64,000 bases of DNA, from positions 1,860,001 to 1,924,000 of the forward strand of contig JAXMCW010000001.1 in NCBI GenBank assembly GCA_046349155.1. Direction: 5' to 3'. The notes beneath the pieces were generated by a model that did no database searches, was not told the origin of the DNA, and saw only the letters and a list, made by a program, of their open reading frames with translations. Below are positions 1-8,965 of this stretch, one piece after another (within the stretch, counting starts at the first letter, position 1; the number at the start of each line of letters is the position of its first letter). Made by a program: the position numbers and the translations under genes. The DNA comes from Alsobacter sp046349155. Lineage in GTDB: Bacteria; Pseudomonadota; Alphaproteobacteria; Rhizobiales; Beijerinckiaceae.

Positions 1-1141
1 GCGTCCAGACGGTGACGGCGCGGATGTCCGCCCCTTCCGCCCGAACCGTAACGGCGGCGTCCCAGACCCGGGCGAGCCAGCGCAGCTGTTCCTCCCGGGT
101 GCATCCCAGGTGGGCCTCCGTGACGGCGAGCGGCAGCCCGTAGCGCGCCCAGGCCTCGCGCAATCGGGCGGCGGGACCGCGGTGCTCGGCCGGAAGTGGC
201 GCCCGGACCGCCTCGACGTCGACGTAACGCTGCCGGCCGTTGCCGCCCACCGGCGTCGCCGGGAAGAGATCCACCCGGTGGTCCAGATAGCGCTCGCTGG
301 TCAGGTAGTGGTTGACGCCGATGATGTCGGGAGGGCAGGGCTCGCCCTCCAGGGCCTCCAGCAGGCCCTCGGCAAGGCCGGCGTGCAGCAGGGCGGGACG
401 GAACGGGTGGTCCCTCCCCACCCGCCCGCAGAGCAGGTCGAAGCCGAGCCAGCGCCGCTCGTTCTCGTAGGCGGCCTGGTGGGCGAGCTCCGGCGTGGAG
501 AACGTCTTGCCGAGGTCTTCCGTCTGCACGAGCCGGGCGTCGGGGATGACCGCGCGGATCGCCTTCATGGCGAGGGCGACGCCACGAACCTGGTTCACCA
601 GCGCGGTCAGGAAGGTCCGCTCGTCTCGCCCATGCGGATACCAGTGGCCGTAGAGGCCGCTGAAGCGCGCCGTCGTCAGGGGCTCGTTGACGGGCGTGAA
701 CCGGCGCAGCCACGGATAGCGCTCGGCGACCTTTCCGGCGTGGACGGCGAGCTTTTCCGGAAAGAGAGGATCGGTGAGGTCCGTGTAGCGCGGCCCGCTC
801 CCGTGGTGGACGAGGCCGGCGATCGGATCGAGCCCGAGGTCGCGGCACTCGGCCAGCCGCTCGTCGTGGAACGACCAGTCGCAGGCGTCGGGATCGTCGG
901 GCGCCACGGTCTCCCAGAGCACGGGATAGCGGACGGTCTTGATCCCGAGGGCCGCGACGGCCGCGAGGTCGCCCGCGCGCGTCCGGTGGCCGGTCTCGCG
1001 GCTCTGGTCGCGAAACGTGTCGCCGATGCGCACGACGGTGCATTCGAGCCCGCCCCAGAGCTCGACAGGCCGCTCCGAAGCGGCGGGGGCCCCCGTAGCC
1101 GGGCCCGCCGGCCCGCCGGCGGTCGTCCTTCCGTCGCTCAT
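1..1141 (-). CDS. GH1-like protein, N-terminal part (probable GH1-RmlD fusion), truncated by window edge
   Basis: Only the first 380 codons are inside the window; the gene runs off the left end. The start ATG (complement of 1139-1141) overlaps the stop of the downstream-lying glf gene as ATGA. The protein begins with a low-complexity Gly/Ala/Pro stretch, then ELWGGLECTVVRIGD, and further on FTPVNEP, the T-x-N-E-P acid/base motif of family 1 glycoside hydrolases, so a GH1 (beta/alpha)8 barrel is clear. Proteins opening this way in Hyphomicrobiales are commonly fused to a C-terminal dTDP-4-dehydrorhamnose reductase (RmlD-like) domain; that half is not visible, so the fusion is inference. It is the last visible gene of a minus-strand surface-sugar operon with a glycosyltransferase and UDP-galactopyranose mutase. 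The substrate is unknown. Confidence 0.8.
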   Translation of the reverse strand, partial: MSDGRTTAGGPAGPATGAPAASERPVELWGGLECTVVRIGDTFRDQSRETGHRTRAGDLAAVAALGIKTVRYPVLWETVAPDDPDACDWSFHDERLAECRDLGLDPIAGLVHHGSGPRYTDLTDPLFPEKLAVHAGKVAERYPWLRRFTPVNEPLTTARFSGLYGHWYPHGRDERTFLTALVNQVRGVALAMKAIRAVIPDARLVQTEDLGKTFSTPELAHQAAYENERRWLGFDLLCGRVGRDHPFRPALLHAGLAEGLLEALEGEPCPPDIIGVNHYLTSERYLDHRVDLFPATPVGGNGRQRYVDVEAVRAPLPAEHRGPAARLREAWARYGLPLAVTEAHLGCTREEQLRWLARVWDAAVTVRAEGADIRAVTVWT

Positions 1142-2298
1142 GCCGAGACGAGCGCCTCCATGCTCCCCGCCGCCCCCCGGCGAGGCGCGCGTGTCCCGTC
1201 GGGCGTCACGCTCGACTGGATGCGCTGGAACGTGGCGAGAGCCTGCCCGACCACCTGGTCCATGTTGTAGTAGCGGTAGGTGGCCAGCCGGCCGACGAAC
1301 CAGACGTCCGGCGTCGCCCTGGCCAGCGCCTCGTATCGTCGGTAGAGCTCCGCGTTCTCCTCGCGCGGGATCGGGTAGTAGGGGTCGCCGACAGCGCTGG
1401 GATATTCGTAGGTGAGGCTGGTCCTCGGGTGCTCCTGGCCGGTCAGGTGCTTGTACTCGGTGATGCGGGTATAGGCCTGGTCCTGCGGGTAGTTGACCAC
1501 GGCGACGGGCTGCGCCCATTCCTTGTCCAGCGTCACGTGTCTTAATTCGAGCGAACGGTAGGGCAGCCGCCCGTAGCGGTAGTCGAAATACTCGTCGACC
1601 GGGCCCGTATAGACGACGCGACGGTGCGGGATCACGTCGCGCACCTCCTGGTAGCTCGCCTGCGTCAGGACCTTGATGTTGGGGTGGTCGAGCATGCGCT
1701 CGAACATTCGCGTGTAGCCGTGCAGCGGCATGAACTGGAACGTGTCGCCGAAATAGCGGTCGTCCTTGTTCGTGCGCGTGGGCACGCGGGCCGTCACGGA
1801 CTTGTCGAGCTCGGAAGGGTCGACGCCCCACTGCTTGCGGGTGTAGCCGCGAAAAAATTTTTCGTAGAGGTCCCGGCCGACCCGCGAGACCACGACGTCC
1901 TCGGAGGTGCGGATTTCCTCGACCGTCTCGGCCTTCGAGGCGAAGAACGCCTCGACCTCGTCGGAGGTCAGCGAGAGCCCGTAGAGCCTGTTCACGGTGT
2001 CGAGGTTGATCGGGATGGGGAGCAGCTGGCCGTCCACCGAGGCCAGGACCCGGTGCTCGTAGGGCCGCCATTCCGTGAACTGCGACAGATGATCGAAGAT
2101 CGCCCGCGCGTTCGTGTGGAAGATGTGCGGGCCGTACTGGTGGATCAGCAGCCCCGCCTCGTCGAAGCGGTCATAGGCGTTGCCGCCGACATGGTTGCGC
2201 TTGTCGATGACGAGGACCTTGTCGCCGCGCTGGCTGGCCAGGCGCTCGGCGAGGACGCTGCCGGCGAAGCCGGCGCCGACGATGAGCCAATCAAACAT
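1138..2298 (-). CDS. glf: UDP-galactopyranose mutase
   Basis: This FAD enzyme interconverts UDP-galactopyranose and UDP-galactofuranose, supplying Galf for surface glycans; it acts in the cytoplasm. The N-terminus MFDWLIVGAGFAGSVLAE is the dinucleotide-binding GxGxxG fold. Downstream come VIDKRNHVGGNAYD (FAD contact), QYGPHIFHTN and FFRGYTRKQWG, all hallmark stretches of Glf proteins. At 386 residues the length is normal, though the last 20 or so residues (Arg/Gly/Ala-rich) look like a loose tail. The start overlaps the 3' end of the glycosyltransferase gene by 8 bp and its stop overlaps the next gene, so the three are translationally coupled. The context implies use in a Galf-containing polysaccharide or glycolipid. 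Confidence 0.93.
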   Translation of the reverse strand: MFDWLIVGAGFAGSVLAERLASQRGDKVLVIDKRNHVGGNAYDRFDEAGLLIHQYGPHIFHTNARAIFDHLSQFTEWRPYEHRVLASVDGQLLPIPINLDTVNRLYGLSLTSDEVEAFFASKAETVEEIRTSEDVVVSRVGRDLYEKFFRGYTRKQWGVDPSELDKSVTARVPTRTNKDDRYFGDTFQFMPLHGYTRMFERMLDHPNIKVLTQASYQEVRDVIPHRRVVYTGPVDEYFDYRYGRLPYRSLELRHVTLDKEWAQPVAVVNYPQDQAYTRITEYKHLTGQEHPRTSLTYEYPSAVGDPYYPIPREENAELYRRYEALARATPDVWFVGRLATYRYYNMDQVVGQALATFQRIQSSVTPDGTRAPRRGAAGSMEALVSA

Positions 2299-3538
2299 GC
2301 GAGGGACCTCCCAGCACGGCCGCGGAGGCGGCCGCCGAGGAGCCGCCGGCCCTCTCGCGGCGGTCCCGCTGGGCAGACCGCGAGGCGGCCGCGCTGCGGA
2401 TCAGGTCGTGCATCGTGTCCCACGTGCGGTCCCACGAACCGCGCGACAGATGCCTGTCGACGCGCGCGAGCCAGGCCTCCCGGGGCCGGGCCAGCAGGAG
2501 CTCGGCCTTGGCGACGACCTCCTCCGCCGTCTCGGCGATCTCGACCAGCTTCTTCTCGCCATAGGGCCGCACCACGTCGGTGATCGGCGTGGAGACGACG
2601 GGAAGGCCGGCGGCCAGGAATTCCGGGGTCTTGGTGGGGCTGATGAAGCGCGTCGCCTCGTTGCGGGCGAAGGGCATGAAGCCGAGGTCCCAGCCGCCGA
2701 GATAGTCGGGCAGGTCGGCATAGGCCTTGCCGCCGAGCCAGTGCAGGTTGGGCAGGCGGGGCAGGGTGTCGGGATCGATCTTCACCACCGGACCGATCAT
2801 CACGAACTGCCAGTCGGGGCGCAGCGCGGCGGCGGCCGCGACGAGGTCCACGTCCATGCGCTCGTCGACGACGCCGAAGAATCCCAGCCGCGGTCCTGCG
2901 ATCGCGGCCTGGTCGGCGGGGTCCCGGCGCCCGGGCGAGCGGGCGCGGGCGAAATGCCCGACGTCGATGCTGCTGGGGAAACCGTGCACCCGGGGATGCT
3001 GGCTCCGCTTGGCCTCGTAGAGGCTCATGCCGCCGGTGAAGACGAGGTCCGCGCGGCCGAACAGGCGGCGCTCCATGGCGGGCAGCAAAGGCGGGGCGTT
3101 CCTGAAGGCGGAGAGCTCGTCCATGCAGTCATAGACGCAGGTCTCGGCCAGGACGTGGCTGCTGAAGGCCATGGCCAGGGGGGCGTAGTACCACAGCACG
3201 GCCGGCCGGCCGTTCACGGCGACGAGGCTGTCGACCATGCGGCGCTGCGCCGCGATCTGCATCGCCTCGCTCATGCCGGAGGGGAGCCGCGGCTGGGCGA
3301 CCGTGACGCCGCCGTCGCGCGGGCTCACGGCGAGCTCGGGCTCGACGCCGTCCTCGAAGACGGGCTCCTCGAAGAAGACCACCTGGTAGTGTCGCGCGGC
3401 GCGCGTCAGCAGGTGCTGCGGCCGCTGGAACACGAAATCCCAGCGCAGGTGCGAGAAGCAGAGCAGGAGGGGCCTGGACGCCGGGCCTGACGGGAGGGCC
3501 AGCGGCGAGGTGACGGCGACGAGGGGGGCTTTCGGCAT
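2291..3538 (-). CDS. GT4-like glycosyltransferase
   Basis: Predicted retaining glycosyltransferase of the GT-B fold, 415 residues. The N-terminal part reads LLLCFSHLRWDFVFQRPQHL, typical of bacterial GT4-like enzymes paired with Glf. The C-terminal half has SPTKTPEFLAAGLPVVSTPI, the nucleotide-sugar-binding Glu/Gly region of this fold. The reading frame stays open further upstream, but the first Met with a protein-like continuation is MPKAPLVAV, so I start there. It is the first gene of the minus-strand operon ahead of glf and the GH1-like gene. The obvious inference is transfer of a sugar, possibly Galf, onto a surface glycan. The Ser/Ala/Arg-rich C-terminal tail is not conserved-looking. 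Confidence 0.85.
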   Translation of the reverse strand: MPKAPLVAVTSPLALPSGPASRPLLLCFSHLRWDFVFQRPQHLLTRAARHYQVVFFEEPVFEDGVEPELAVSPRDGGVTVAQPRLPSGMSEAMQIAAQRRMVDSLVAVNGRPAVLWYYAPLAMAFSSHVLAETCVYDCMDELSAFRNAPPLLPAMERRLFGRADLVFTGGMSLYEAKRSQHPRVHGFPSSIDVGHFARARSPGRRDPADQAAIAGPRLGFFGVVDERMDVDLVAAAAALRPDWQFVMIGPVVKIDPDTLPRLPNLHWLGGKAYADLPDYLGGWDLGFMPFARNEATRFISPTKTPEFLAAGLPVVSTPITDVVRPYGEKKLVEIAETAEEVVAKAELLLARPREAWLARVDRHLSRGSWDRTWDTMHDLIRSAAASRSAQRDRRERAGGSSAAASAAVLGGPSHV

Positions 3539-3871
3539 GACCCAGGGCAATCCTTCAGCAACGGTTGAGGGGCACAGCCGCGCCGATCGCCCGGAGATCC
3601 GGGATCGTCGGGCCGTCGCGCCGTGAAACAGGCGCCGCATCGCAACGACTCGCGCCCGAGGAGGCGCGAGGGCACCCGCCGGTCCGGCGGGTGGCACGGG
3701 GAACGGGATGTGTGGGGGGCCGGGCATCCGGCTTGCGGTCAGAACGTCTGCGGCTCCGACTTGGTTCCCGGATCGGAGGATTCGGCCGGGAACCTCGCCC
3801 GTTTGCGTACGTTCGGCTCCGAGTGCTTCGTTAAAGCCCGGAATCGGGCCGAAATCGGTGGAAAGGGACCT
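3539..3871. promoter_or_regulatory. Divergent intergenic region
   Basis: This 333-bp gap lies between the minus-strand glycosyltransferase start and a plus-strand small gene, so it must hold promoters for both. It contains several GC-rich inverted repeats, for example around 3678-3695 (CCGCCGGTCCGGCGG). The last 90 bases are less GC-rich. I see no convincing sigma-70 hexamer pair and no coding potential. Confidence 0.4.
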
Positions 3872-4237
3872 ATGGCGAGACAGAAGCGGACCGGGAAGCC
3901 CGCCCCGCGGCGGCCGGCTCAGGACAAGGCGGAAGCGGGCTCGCCGGAGCCGTCCGGCATGGCGCGCGCGGAGCGCGAGATGGTGCGGCAGGCCGAATGC
4001 GCCGCCATGCTGATTGCGCTGACGCGCATGCTCCTCAACCTGAGGGGGCGGGACTTCGCGGTCTGGCTGCGCAGCATCGCCGACGATTTCGAGGCCACGG
4101 ACCCGGAGCCCGAGGACGTGGAGGACCTGGCCGAAGAGCTGATCCGCATGGGCTCGACCGGGACGGGGGCGGATGACGCGGAGGACGACGAAGACGGACC
4201 GCCCCGGCCGCCGGAGGGTCGCCGTCGCCCGCATTGA
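3872..4237 (+). CDS. Hypothetical helical acidic-tailed protein
   Basis: A 121-residue protein I do not recognise. The start ATG follows a purine-rich ribosome site (GAAAGGGA). The first 35 residues are basic and Pro/Ala-rich. The middle (about 38-85) reads as amphipathic helices (EREMVRQAECAAMLIAL, then LRGRDFAVWLRSIADDFE), and the C-terminal third is strongly acidic (runs of Asp/Glu) ending in Pro/Arg. No signal peptide or membrane segment is seen. It precedes another small unknown gene on the same strand with about 100 bp between them, so the two may be co-transcribed. Charge-segregated small proteins of this sort are often adaptor or regulatory proteins, but that is a guess. Confidence 0.55.
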   Translation: MARQKRTGKPAPRRPAQDKAEAGSPEPSGMARAEREMVRQAECAAMLIALTRMLLNLRGRDFAVWLRSIADDFEATDPEPEDVEDLAEELIRMGSTGTGADDAEDDEDGPPRPPEGRRRPH

Positions 4238-4334
4238 CCAGGCCGGAGGTCCGGCGCCCGCGAAGGGAACCCGCGCGCTCCGGGGGCGTTGGCGTGGCGG
4301 TGGTCGGACCGGCGGCGGAACCGGGAGGGCGGTC

Positions 4335-4697
4335 GTGCCAGCGCTTCTGACGAAAGACGTGCTCGCGTCCGAGCATTGCCGGCATCCCTGCTGCGGCAAG
4401 CCCGTCCTCGCCTCCGACGGCGAACGGCTCGGCGCGCTCTATGGCCGCATCGAGCTGTCGGACGGGGAGAGGCTGGCCTTTTTCATCATCCATCTCGGCA
4501 GCGTGGCGCGCATCGGCGACGACGCGCGGCTGGTGCCCTGCACCGCCCTGCGGGACGAGGGCGACACGGTCCGCCTTAGCGTGTCAGGCCGGTGCGTGCG
4601 GGACGCTCCGATCTATGTCGAGGGGCCGCGCTGCGAGTGCGAGGCGTGGTTGCAAAAACTGCGCACCTATTACGCGAAGCTCGTGCCCGATGACTAA
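4335..4697 (+). CDS. Small PRC-barrel-like hypothetical protein
   Basis: A 120-residue protein. The frame is open further upstream, but that region is Arg/Gly-rich and unlike protein. A GTG at this position preceded by GGGAGGGCGG gives the more plausible start VPALLTKDVLASE. The core (residues about 30-75: GERLGALYGRIELSDGERL, then FFIIHLGSVARIG) has the alternating beta pattern of PRC-barrel-like domains. The chain has several cysteines (HPCCGK near the N-terminus, CECE near the C-terminus), unusual for a small cytoplasmic protein and possibly a metal or redox site. It lies 112 bp upstream of the GH2 gene. The function is unknown. Confidence 0.5.
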   Translation: MPALLTKDVLASEHCRHPCCGKPVLASDGERLGALYGRIELSDGERLAFFIIHLGSVARIGDDARLVPCTALRDEGDTVRLSVSGRCVRDAPIYVEGPRCECEAWLQKLRTYYAKLVPDD

Positions 4698-4809
4698 CCG
4701 TCCGGAAAGAGGCCGCACTTAAGCTCCATCGCGCGTGCCGCACGGCCCGCAGTTGCGTCGATCCGGCCGCCGCGCGCGGCCACCCCTCCGCCCAAGAAAG
4801 ACGTGAGCG

Positions 4810-7557
4810 ATGTTCGACCAGATCAGCCTCGATGGCGCGTGGGAGTTCATGTACGTGGCCGACGACCGGCAGGTCGAGCCCATCCAGGTGCGCAGCATCA
4901 AGGTTCCCGCCCCCTGGCAGGCGCAGTTCCACGACCTGCGCATGCGCGCGGGCATCGGCATCTACCGGCGCGAGGTGGAGGTGCCGGAAGGCTGGAAGGC
5001 GGGGCGCACCCTGCTGCGCTTCGGGGCGGTGTTCCACCATACCCGCGTCTGGGTCAACGGCGTGCCGGTGGGCCAGCACGAGGGCGGCTTCCTGCCCTTC
5101 GTCTTCGACGTCAGCGAATACCTCGTCGAGGGACGCAACGAGATCAAGCTGCGCGTCGAAAGCCCCACCGACAACCCGCTCGCCTATCCGGACGCCCCCT
5201 TGGCGGAGATCCCCTTCGGCAAGCAGAGCTGGTACGGACCGCTCTCCGGGGTCTGGCAGCCGGTGGTGCTGGAACGCCGGGCCAAGGACCTCGTCGAGCG
5301 GCTCAAGATCGGCCCGGAGCTCGCCACGGGGCGGGTCGGCGTGACGGCCTTCTTCTTCGCGCCGATCGTCGACGCCGGACAGATCCGCATCGAGATCCGG
5401 GGGCCGGACGGACGCGTCGTGGCGCAGGCCCTCGACACCGTGGTTCCCGGCGACGACGAGGCGCATGTCGCGCTGGTCGTGGAAGACCCGCAGGCCTGGT
5501 CGCCGGAAAAGCCGAACCTCTACACCGTTGTGGCCACCATGGAGCGCGACGGCGCGGCCATGGACACGACGGAAGACCGCTTCGGCTTCCGCACCATCGA
5601 GACGCGCAACGGCCGCCTCTACCTGAACGGCGCGCCAATCTACCTGCGCGCGGCGCTCGACCAGGACTATTATCCCGAGACGATCTGCACGGTTCCCTCG
5701 CTCGCCTTCCTCGAGGACCAGGCGCGCAAGGCCAAGGAGCTGGGGCTCAACTGCCTGCGCTGCCACATCAAGGCGGCCGACCCCCGCTACTACGAGGTGG
5801 CCGACCGCTACGGCCTCCTGGTCTGGACCGAGCTGCCCAATGGCGGGCTCTCCACCGAGCGCTCGCGCGCGCGCAAGCAGCGCCTGCTCAAGGGCATCGT
5901 CGACCGCGACGGCAACCACCCCTCGATCATCATCTGGACCATCATCAACGAGAACTGGGGCGTCGACCTCGTCCACGACGCGGGACACCGCGCCTGGCTG
6001 AAGCAGACCTATCATTGGCTCAAGGCCTATGACCCCACCCGCCTCGTGGTCGACAATTCCCCGCTGTCGCCGAGCTTCCACGTCGAGACGGACATCGCGG
6101 ACTATCATTTCTACGCCGCGTTCCCGGACAACCGGCGCTCCTGGGACGCCTTCGTCGACGAACTCGGCAGCCGCGCCTCCTGGCTGTTCAGCCCGGAAGG
6201 CGACGCGGTGGTCAAGGGCGACGAGCCCGTGATGTGCTCGGAATTCGGCAATTGGGGGCTGCCCAACCCGCGCGACCTCGCCGACGCCGACGGGCGCGAG
6301 CCGTGGTGGTTCGAGACGGGCCACGATTGGGGCGAGGGCGTCATGTACGCCCACGGCGTGGAGAACCGCTTCATCGACTGGAGCCTCGACCGCGTCTTCG
6401 GGAGCCTGGACAAGTTCGTCGCGCACGCCCAGTGGCAGCAATATCGCGCGCTGAAGTACGAGATCGAGACAATGCGCCGCCGGCCCAACCTCGCCGGCTA
6501 CGTCATCACCGAGTTCACGGACGTGCACTGGGAGGCCAACGGCCTCCTCGACATGAAGCGCAATCCGCGCGTGTTCCATTCGGTGTTCCACAAGGTCAAC
6601 GCCGATATCGTGATCGTGCCGCGCTGGGAGCGCCTGTCCTACTGGTCCGGCGAGGCGATGAAGCTCGACCTCTCCGTCGCGCACGGCGCGGGCGCGGACA
6701 TCGCGAGCGGGCGCGTCGAGACCCGCATCGACGGTGAGGTGGTGGCGACCCACGCGGTGGGGGCCGTGGAGAGCGGCGGCATCGCGGACCTCGGCGTCGT
6801 CGCCATCCCGCTGCCGCCCACCGCGGAGCCTCGCCTCGCCCGGGTCGAGTTCGCCTTCAAGGACGCCAGCGGCGTGCTGCTGGCCTCCAACCACCTGGAT
6901 GTGGCGCTGCACTCGCCTCCGGTCGACGGGGAGCGGCCGACGGCGCGCATCCATGCCCCCGATTCCGCGATCCGCGCCTATCTGGCGGAGCTCGGCTATC
7001 CCGTCGTCGAGGCGCTCGGGCAGGCCGATACCGTGGTGGCCGAGAGCGTCGACAAGCCCATCGTGAACTTCGTGCGCGAGGGCGGCAGCCTCGTCTACCT
7101 GCCCAGCGCCAAGGTGGCGCTCTATCCGTTCTTCCCGCACTGGCAGAACGTGGAAGTGGTGCCCCGGGCCGGCACGCTGTGGGCGGGGGACTGGGCCTCA
7201 ACCTTTGCCTGGCTGGTGCGCAGCGGGCCCTTCGCCCGCTTCCCCGGCGGTCCGCTGATCGACGAGACCTTCGACCGCGTGATCCCGACCCATGTCATCC
7301 GCGGCAGCAACCTCCTGGATTTCCAGGGCCGCGTTCATGCCGGAGTCGTGATCGGCTGGATCCACAAGCCCGCGGCCTATCTGGTGGAGCGGGCCTATGG
7401 CGAGGGCCGCTTCGTGGCCTCGACCTTCCGCCTGTTCCGCGACCCGCCCGGCGCCGACCCGACCGCCACCATGCTGATCCACGAGCTCGTGCGCATGGCC
7501 CGCGCCCGGCGCGCCGCGCCGGGCGAGCCGATGGGCGGCGCCCAGGCGGCGGAGTGA
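4810..7557 (+). CDS. Family 2 glycoside hydrolase (beta-galactosidase/glucuronidase-like)
   Basis: A 915-residue GH2 enzyme. The N-terminal jelly-roll sugar-binding domain begins LDGAWEFMY and includes FHHTRVWVNGVPVGQHEGG. An immunoglobulin-like domain follows (about 190-280), then the catalytic (beta/alpha)8 barrel. The acid/base is Glu381 in IIIWTIINEN and the likely nucleophile is Glu478 in VMCSEFGNWG, both in the expected GH2 setting. Residues from about 620 onward form a long C-terminal extension with Ig-like beta stretches and a Rossmann-like segment that I cannot assign. No signal peptide is visible, so it is probably cytoplasmic. It lies 25 bp upstream of a GH1-like gene, suggesting joint processing of an oligosaccharide. 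The sugar specificity cannot be read from sequence. Confidence 0.88.
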   Translation: MFDQISLDGAWEFMYVADDRQVEPIQVRSIKVPAPWQAQFHDLRMRAGIGIYRREVEVPEGWKAGRTLLRFGAVFHHTRVWVNGVPVGQHEGGFLPFVFDVSEYLVEGRNEIKLRVESPTDNPLAYPDAPLAEIPFGKQSWYGPLSGVWQPVVLERRAKDLVERLKIGPELATGRVGVTAFFFAPIVDAGQIRIEIRGPDGRVVAQALDTVVPGDDEAHVALVVEDPQAWSPEKPNLYTVVATMERDGAAMDTTEDRFGFRTIETRNGRLYLNGAPIYLRAALDQDYYPETICTVPSLAFLEDQARKAKELGLNCLRCHIKAADPRYYEVADRYGLLVWTELPNGGLSTERSRARKQRLLKGIVDRDGNHPSIIIWTIINENWGVDLVHDAGHRAWLKQTYHWLKAYDPTRLVVDNSPLSPSFHVETDIADYHFYAAFPDNRRSWDAFVDELGSRASWLFSPEGDAVVKGDEPVMCSEFGNWGLPNPRDLADADGREPWWFETGHDWGEGVMYAHGVENRFIDWSLDRVFGSLDKFVAHAQWQQYRALKYEIETMRRRPNLAGYVITEFTDVHWEANGLLDMKRNPRVFHSVFHKVNADIVIVPRWERLSYWSGEAMKLDLSVAHGAGADIASGRVETRIDGEVVATHAVGAVESGGIADLGVVAIPLPPTAEPRLARVEFAFKDASGVLLASNHLDVALHSPPVDGERPTARIHAPDSAIRAYLAELGYPVVEALGQADTVVAESVDKPIVNFVREGGSLVYLPSAKVALYPFFPHWQNVEVVPRAGTLWAGDWASTFAWLVRSGPFARFPGGPLIDETFDRVIPTHVIRGSNLLDFQGRVHAGVVIGWIHKPAAYLVERAYGEGRFVASTFRLFRDPPGADPTATMLIHELVRMARARRAAPGEPMGGAQAAE

Positions 7558-7582
7558 GAGGGGAGACGACCGGCGGACCCTG

Positions 7583-8911
7583 ATGAGCGCACCCTTCTTC
7601 CACTTCGCGACGGGAATCGAGAACAGCAATCCGACGATTCACGGCGGCAGGACGCGCGTCGACGAGATGGAGAAGTGCGGCCACTACGCCCATTGGCGCG
7701 AGGACCTCGCGCTCGCCCGGTCGATCGGGGCGAGCACCCTGCGCTGGGGACCGCCGATCCACCGCACGTGGCTCGGCGACGGACGCTTCGACTGGGGCTT
7801 CGCCGACGACGTGCTGGCGGAGATCCGCAGGATCGGGCTGATCCCCATCGTCGATCTCTGCCATTTCGGGGTGCCCGACTGGATCGGCGACTTCCAGAAC
7901 CCGGATTTCCCGGCGCTGTTTCGCGGCTATGCCGGCGCCTTCGCCGAGCGCTACCCGTGGGTGCAACTCTACACGCCCGTCAACGAGATGTTCATCTGCG
8001 CCACGTTCTCGGCGAGCTTTGGCTGGTGGAACGAGCAACTGCGCTCGGACCGGGCCTTCGTGACCGCGCTCAAGCACATCGTGAAGGCGAACGTGCTGGC
8101 GATGCACGCCATCCTGGACGCGAGGCCGGACGCGATCTTCGTGCAGAGCGAGTCCTCGGAATATTTCCACGCGGAGGATCCCCGGGCGATCGCGGCGGCG
8201 GAGTCCCTGAACGCGCGCCGCTTCCTGTCGCTGGACCTGAACTACGGTCTGCGCGTCAATTCCGACATGTACCAGTACCTGCTGGACAATGGCATGACCC
8301 GGGACGAGTACATGTTCTTCATGAACAACACCCTGAAGCATCACTGCATCATGGGGAACGACTACTACATCACCAACGAACACCGCGTGTCAGACGACGG
8401 GCACAGCCGGGCGGCCTACGAGATCTTCGGCTACAACGAGATCACCCGGCAATACTACGACCGCTACCGGCTTCCGGTGATGCACACCGAGACCAACCTC
8501 ATGGAGGGGCCGCGCGGCGACGAGGCCGTGAACTGGCTGTGGAAGCAATGGGCCAACGTGCTGCGCGTCCGCAATTCCGGTGTGCCGATCGTCGGCTTCA
8601 CCTGGTATTCCCTGACCGACCAGGTGGACTGGGACACGGCCTTGCGCGAGGACAATGGCGAGGTGAACCCGCTGGGCCTGTTCCGCCTCGACCGCACGAT
8701 CCGGCCCGTGGGCGAGGCCTATCGAAAGCTCATCGCCGACTGGAAGGCCGTCTTGCCCGCGCAGAGCGTCTGCCTCTCCGTGCCCATCGTCATGCCCGAG
8801 GACTCAGACGAGCCCTGGGCCGTGCGCCAGCGCGAGCACCTGCGCGAGCAGCGCCGCGCGCTGCTTGAGGCGACGCAGCGCCAGTCGCCGGGGCCGCCGC
8901 CGGTCGGCTGA
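7583..8911 (+). CDS. Divergent GH1-like glycosidase
   Basis: A 442-residue protein with the clan GH-A barrel. It reads FATGIENSNPTI near the start, LYTPVNEMF with the acid/base candidate Glu135, and PVMHTETN with the nucleophile candidate Glu303. Both catalytic motifs deviate from textbook GH1 (T-x-N-E-P and T-E-N-G become TPVNEM and TETN), so it belongs to an atypical subgroup. The same TPVNE logic occurs in the truncated protein at the left window edge. FTWYSLTDQVDWD near the C-terminus matches the conserved Trp region of GH1. No signal peptide is seen. It follows the GH2 gene closely on the same strand and is probably co-transcribed. The last 40 residues are Arg/Gln/Pro-rich. Confidence 0.82.
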   Translation: MSAPFFHFATGIENSNPTIHGGRTRVDEMEKCGHYAHWREDLALARSIGASTLRWGPPIHRTWLGDGRFDWGFADDVLAEIRRIGLIPIVDLCHFGVPDWIGDFQNPDFPALFRGYAGAFAERYPWVQLYTPVNEMFICATFSASFGWWNEQLRSDRAFVTALKHIVKANVLAMHAILDARPDAIFVQSESSEYFHAEDPRAIAAAESLNARRFLSLDLNYGLRVNSDMYQYLLDNGMTRDEYMFFMNNTLKHHCIMGNDYYITNEHRVSDDGHSRAAYEIFGYNEITRQYYDRYRLPVMHTETNLMEGPRGDEAVNWLWKQWANVLRVRNSGVPIVGFTWYSLTDQVDWDTALREDNGEVNPLGLFRLDRTIRPVGEAYRKLIADWKAVLPAQSVCLSVPIVMPEDSDEPWAVRQREHLREQRRALLEATQRQSPGPPPVG

Positions 8912-8965
8912 CTTGTGCCGGGTCGCGTTCCGAGGGGCGAAGGGGTCGGCGGGGCTGCGGTGGCG

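Noticed and set aside
4576..7140. Long minus-strand frame across the GH2 gene
   Set aside because: The plus strand has clear GH2 catalytic motifs; the minus frame is a codon-bias shadow.
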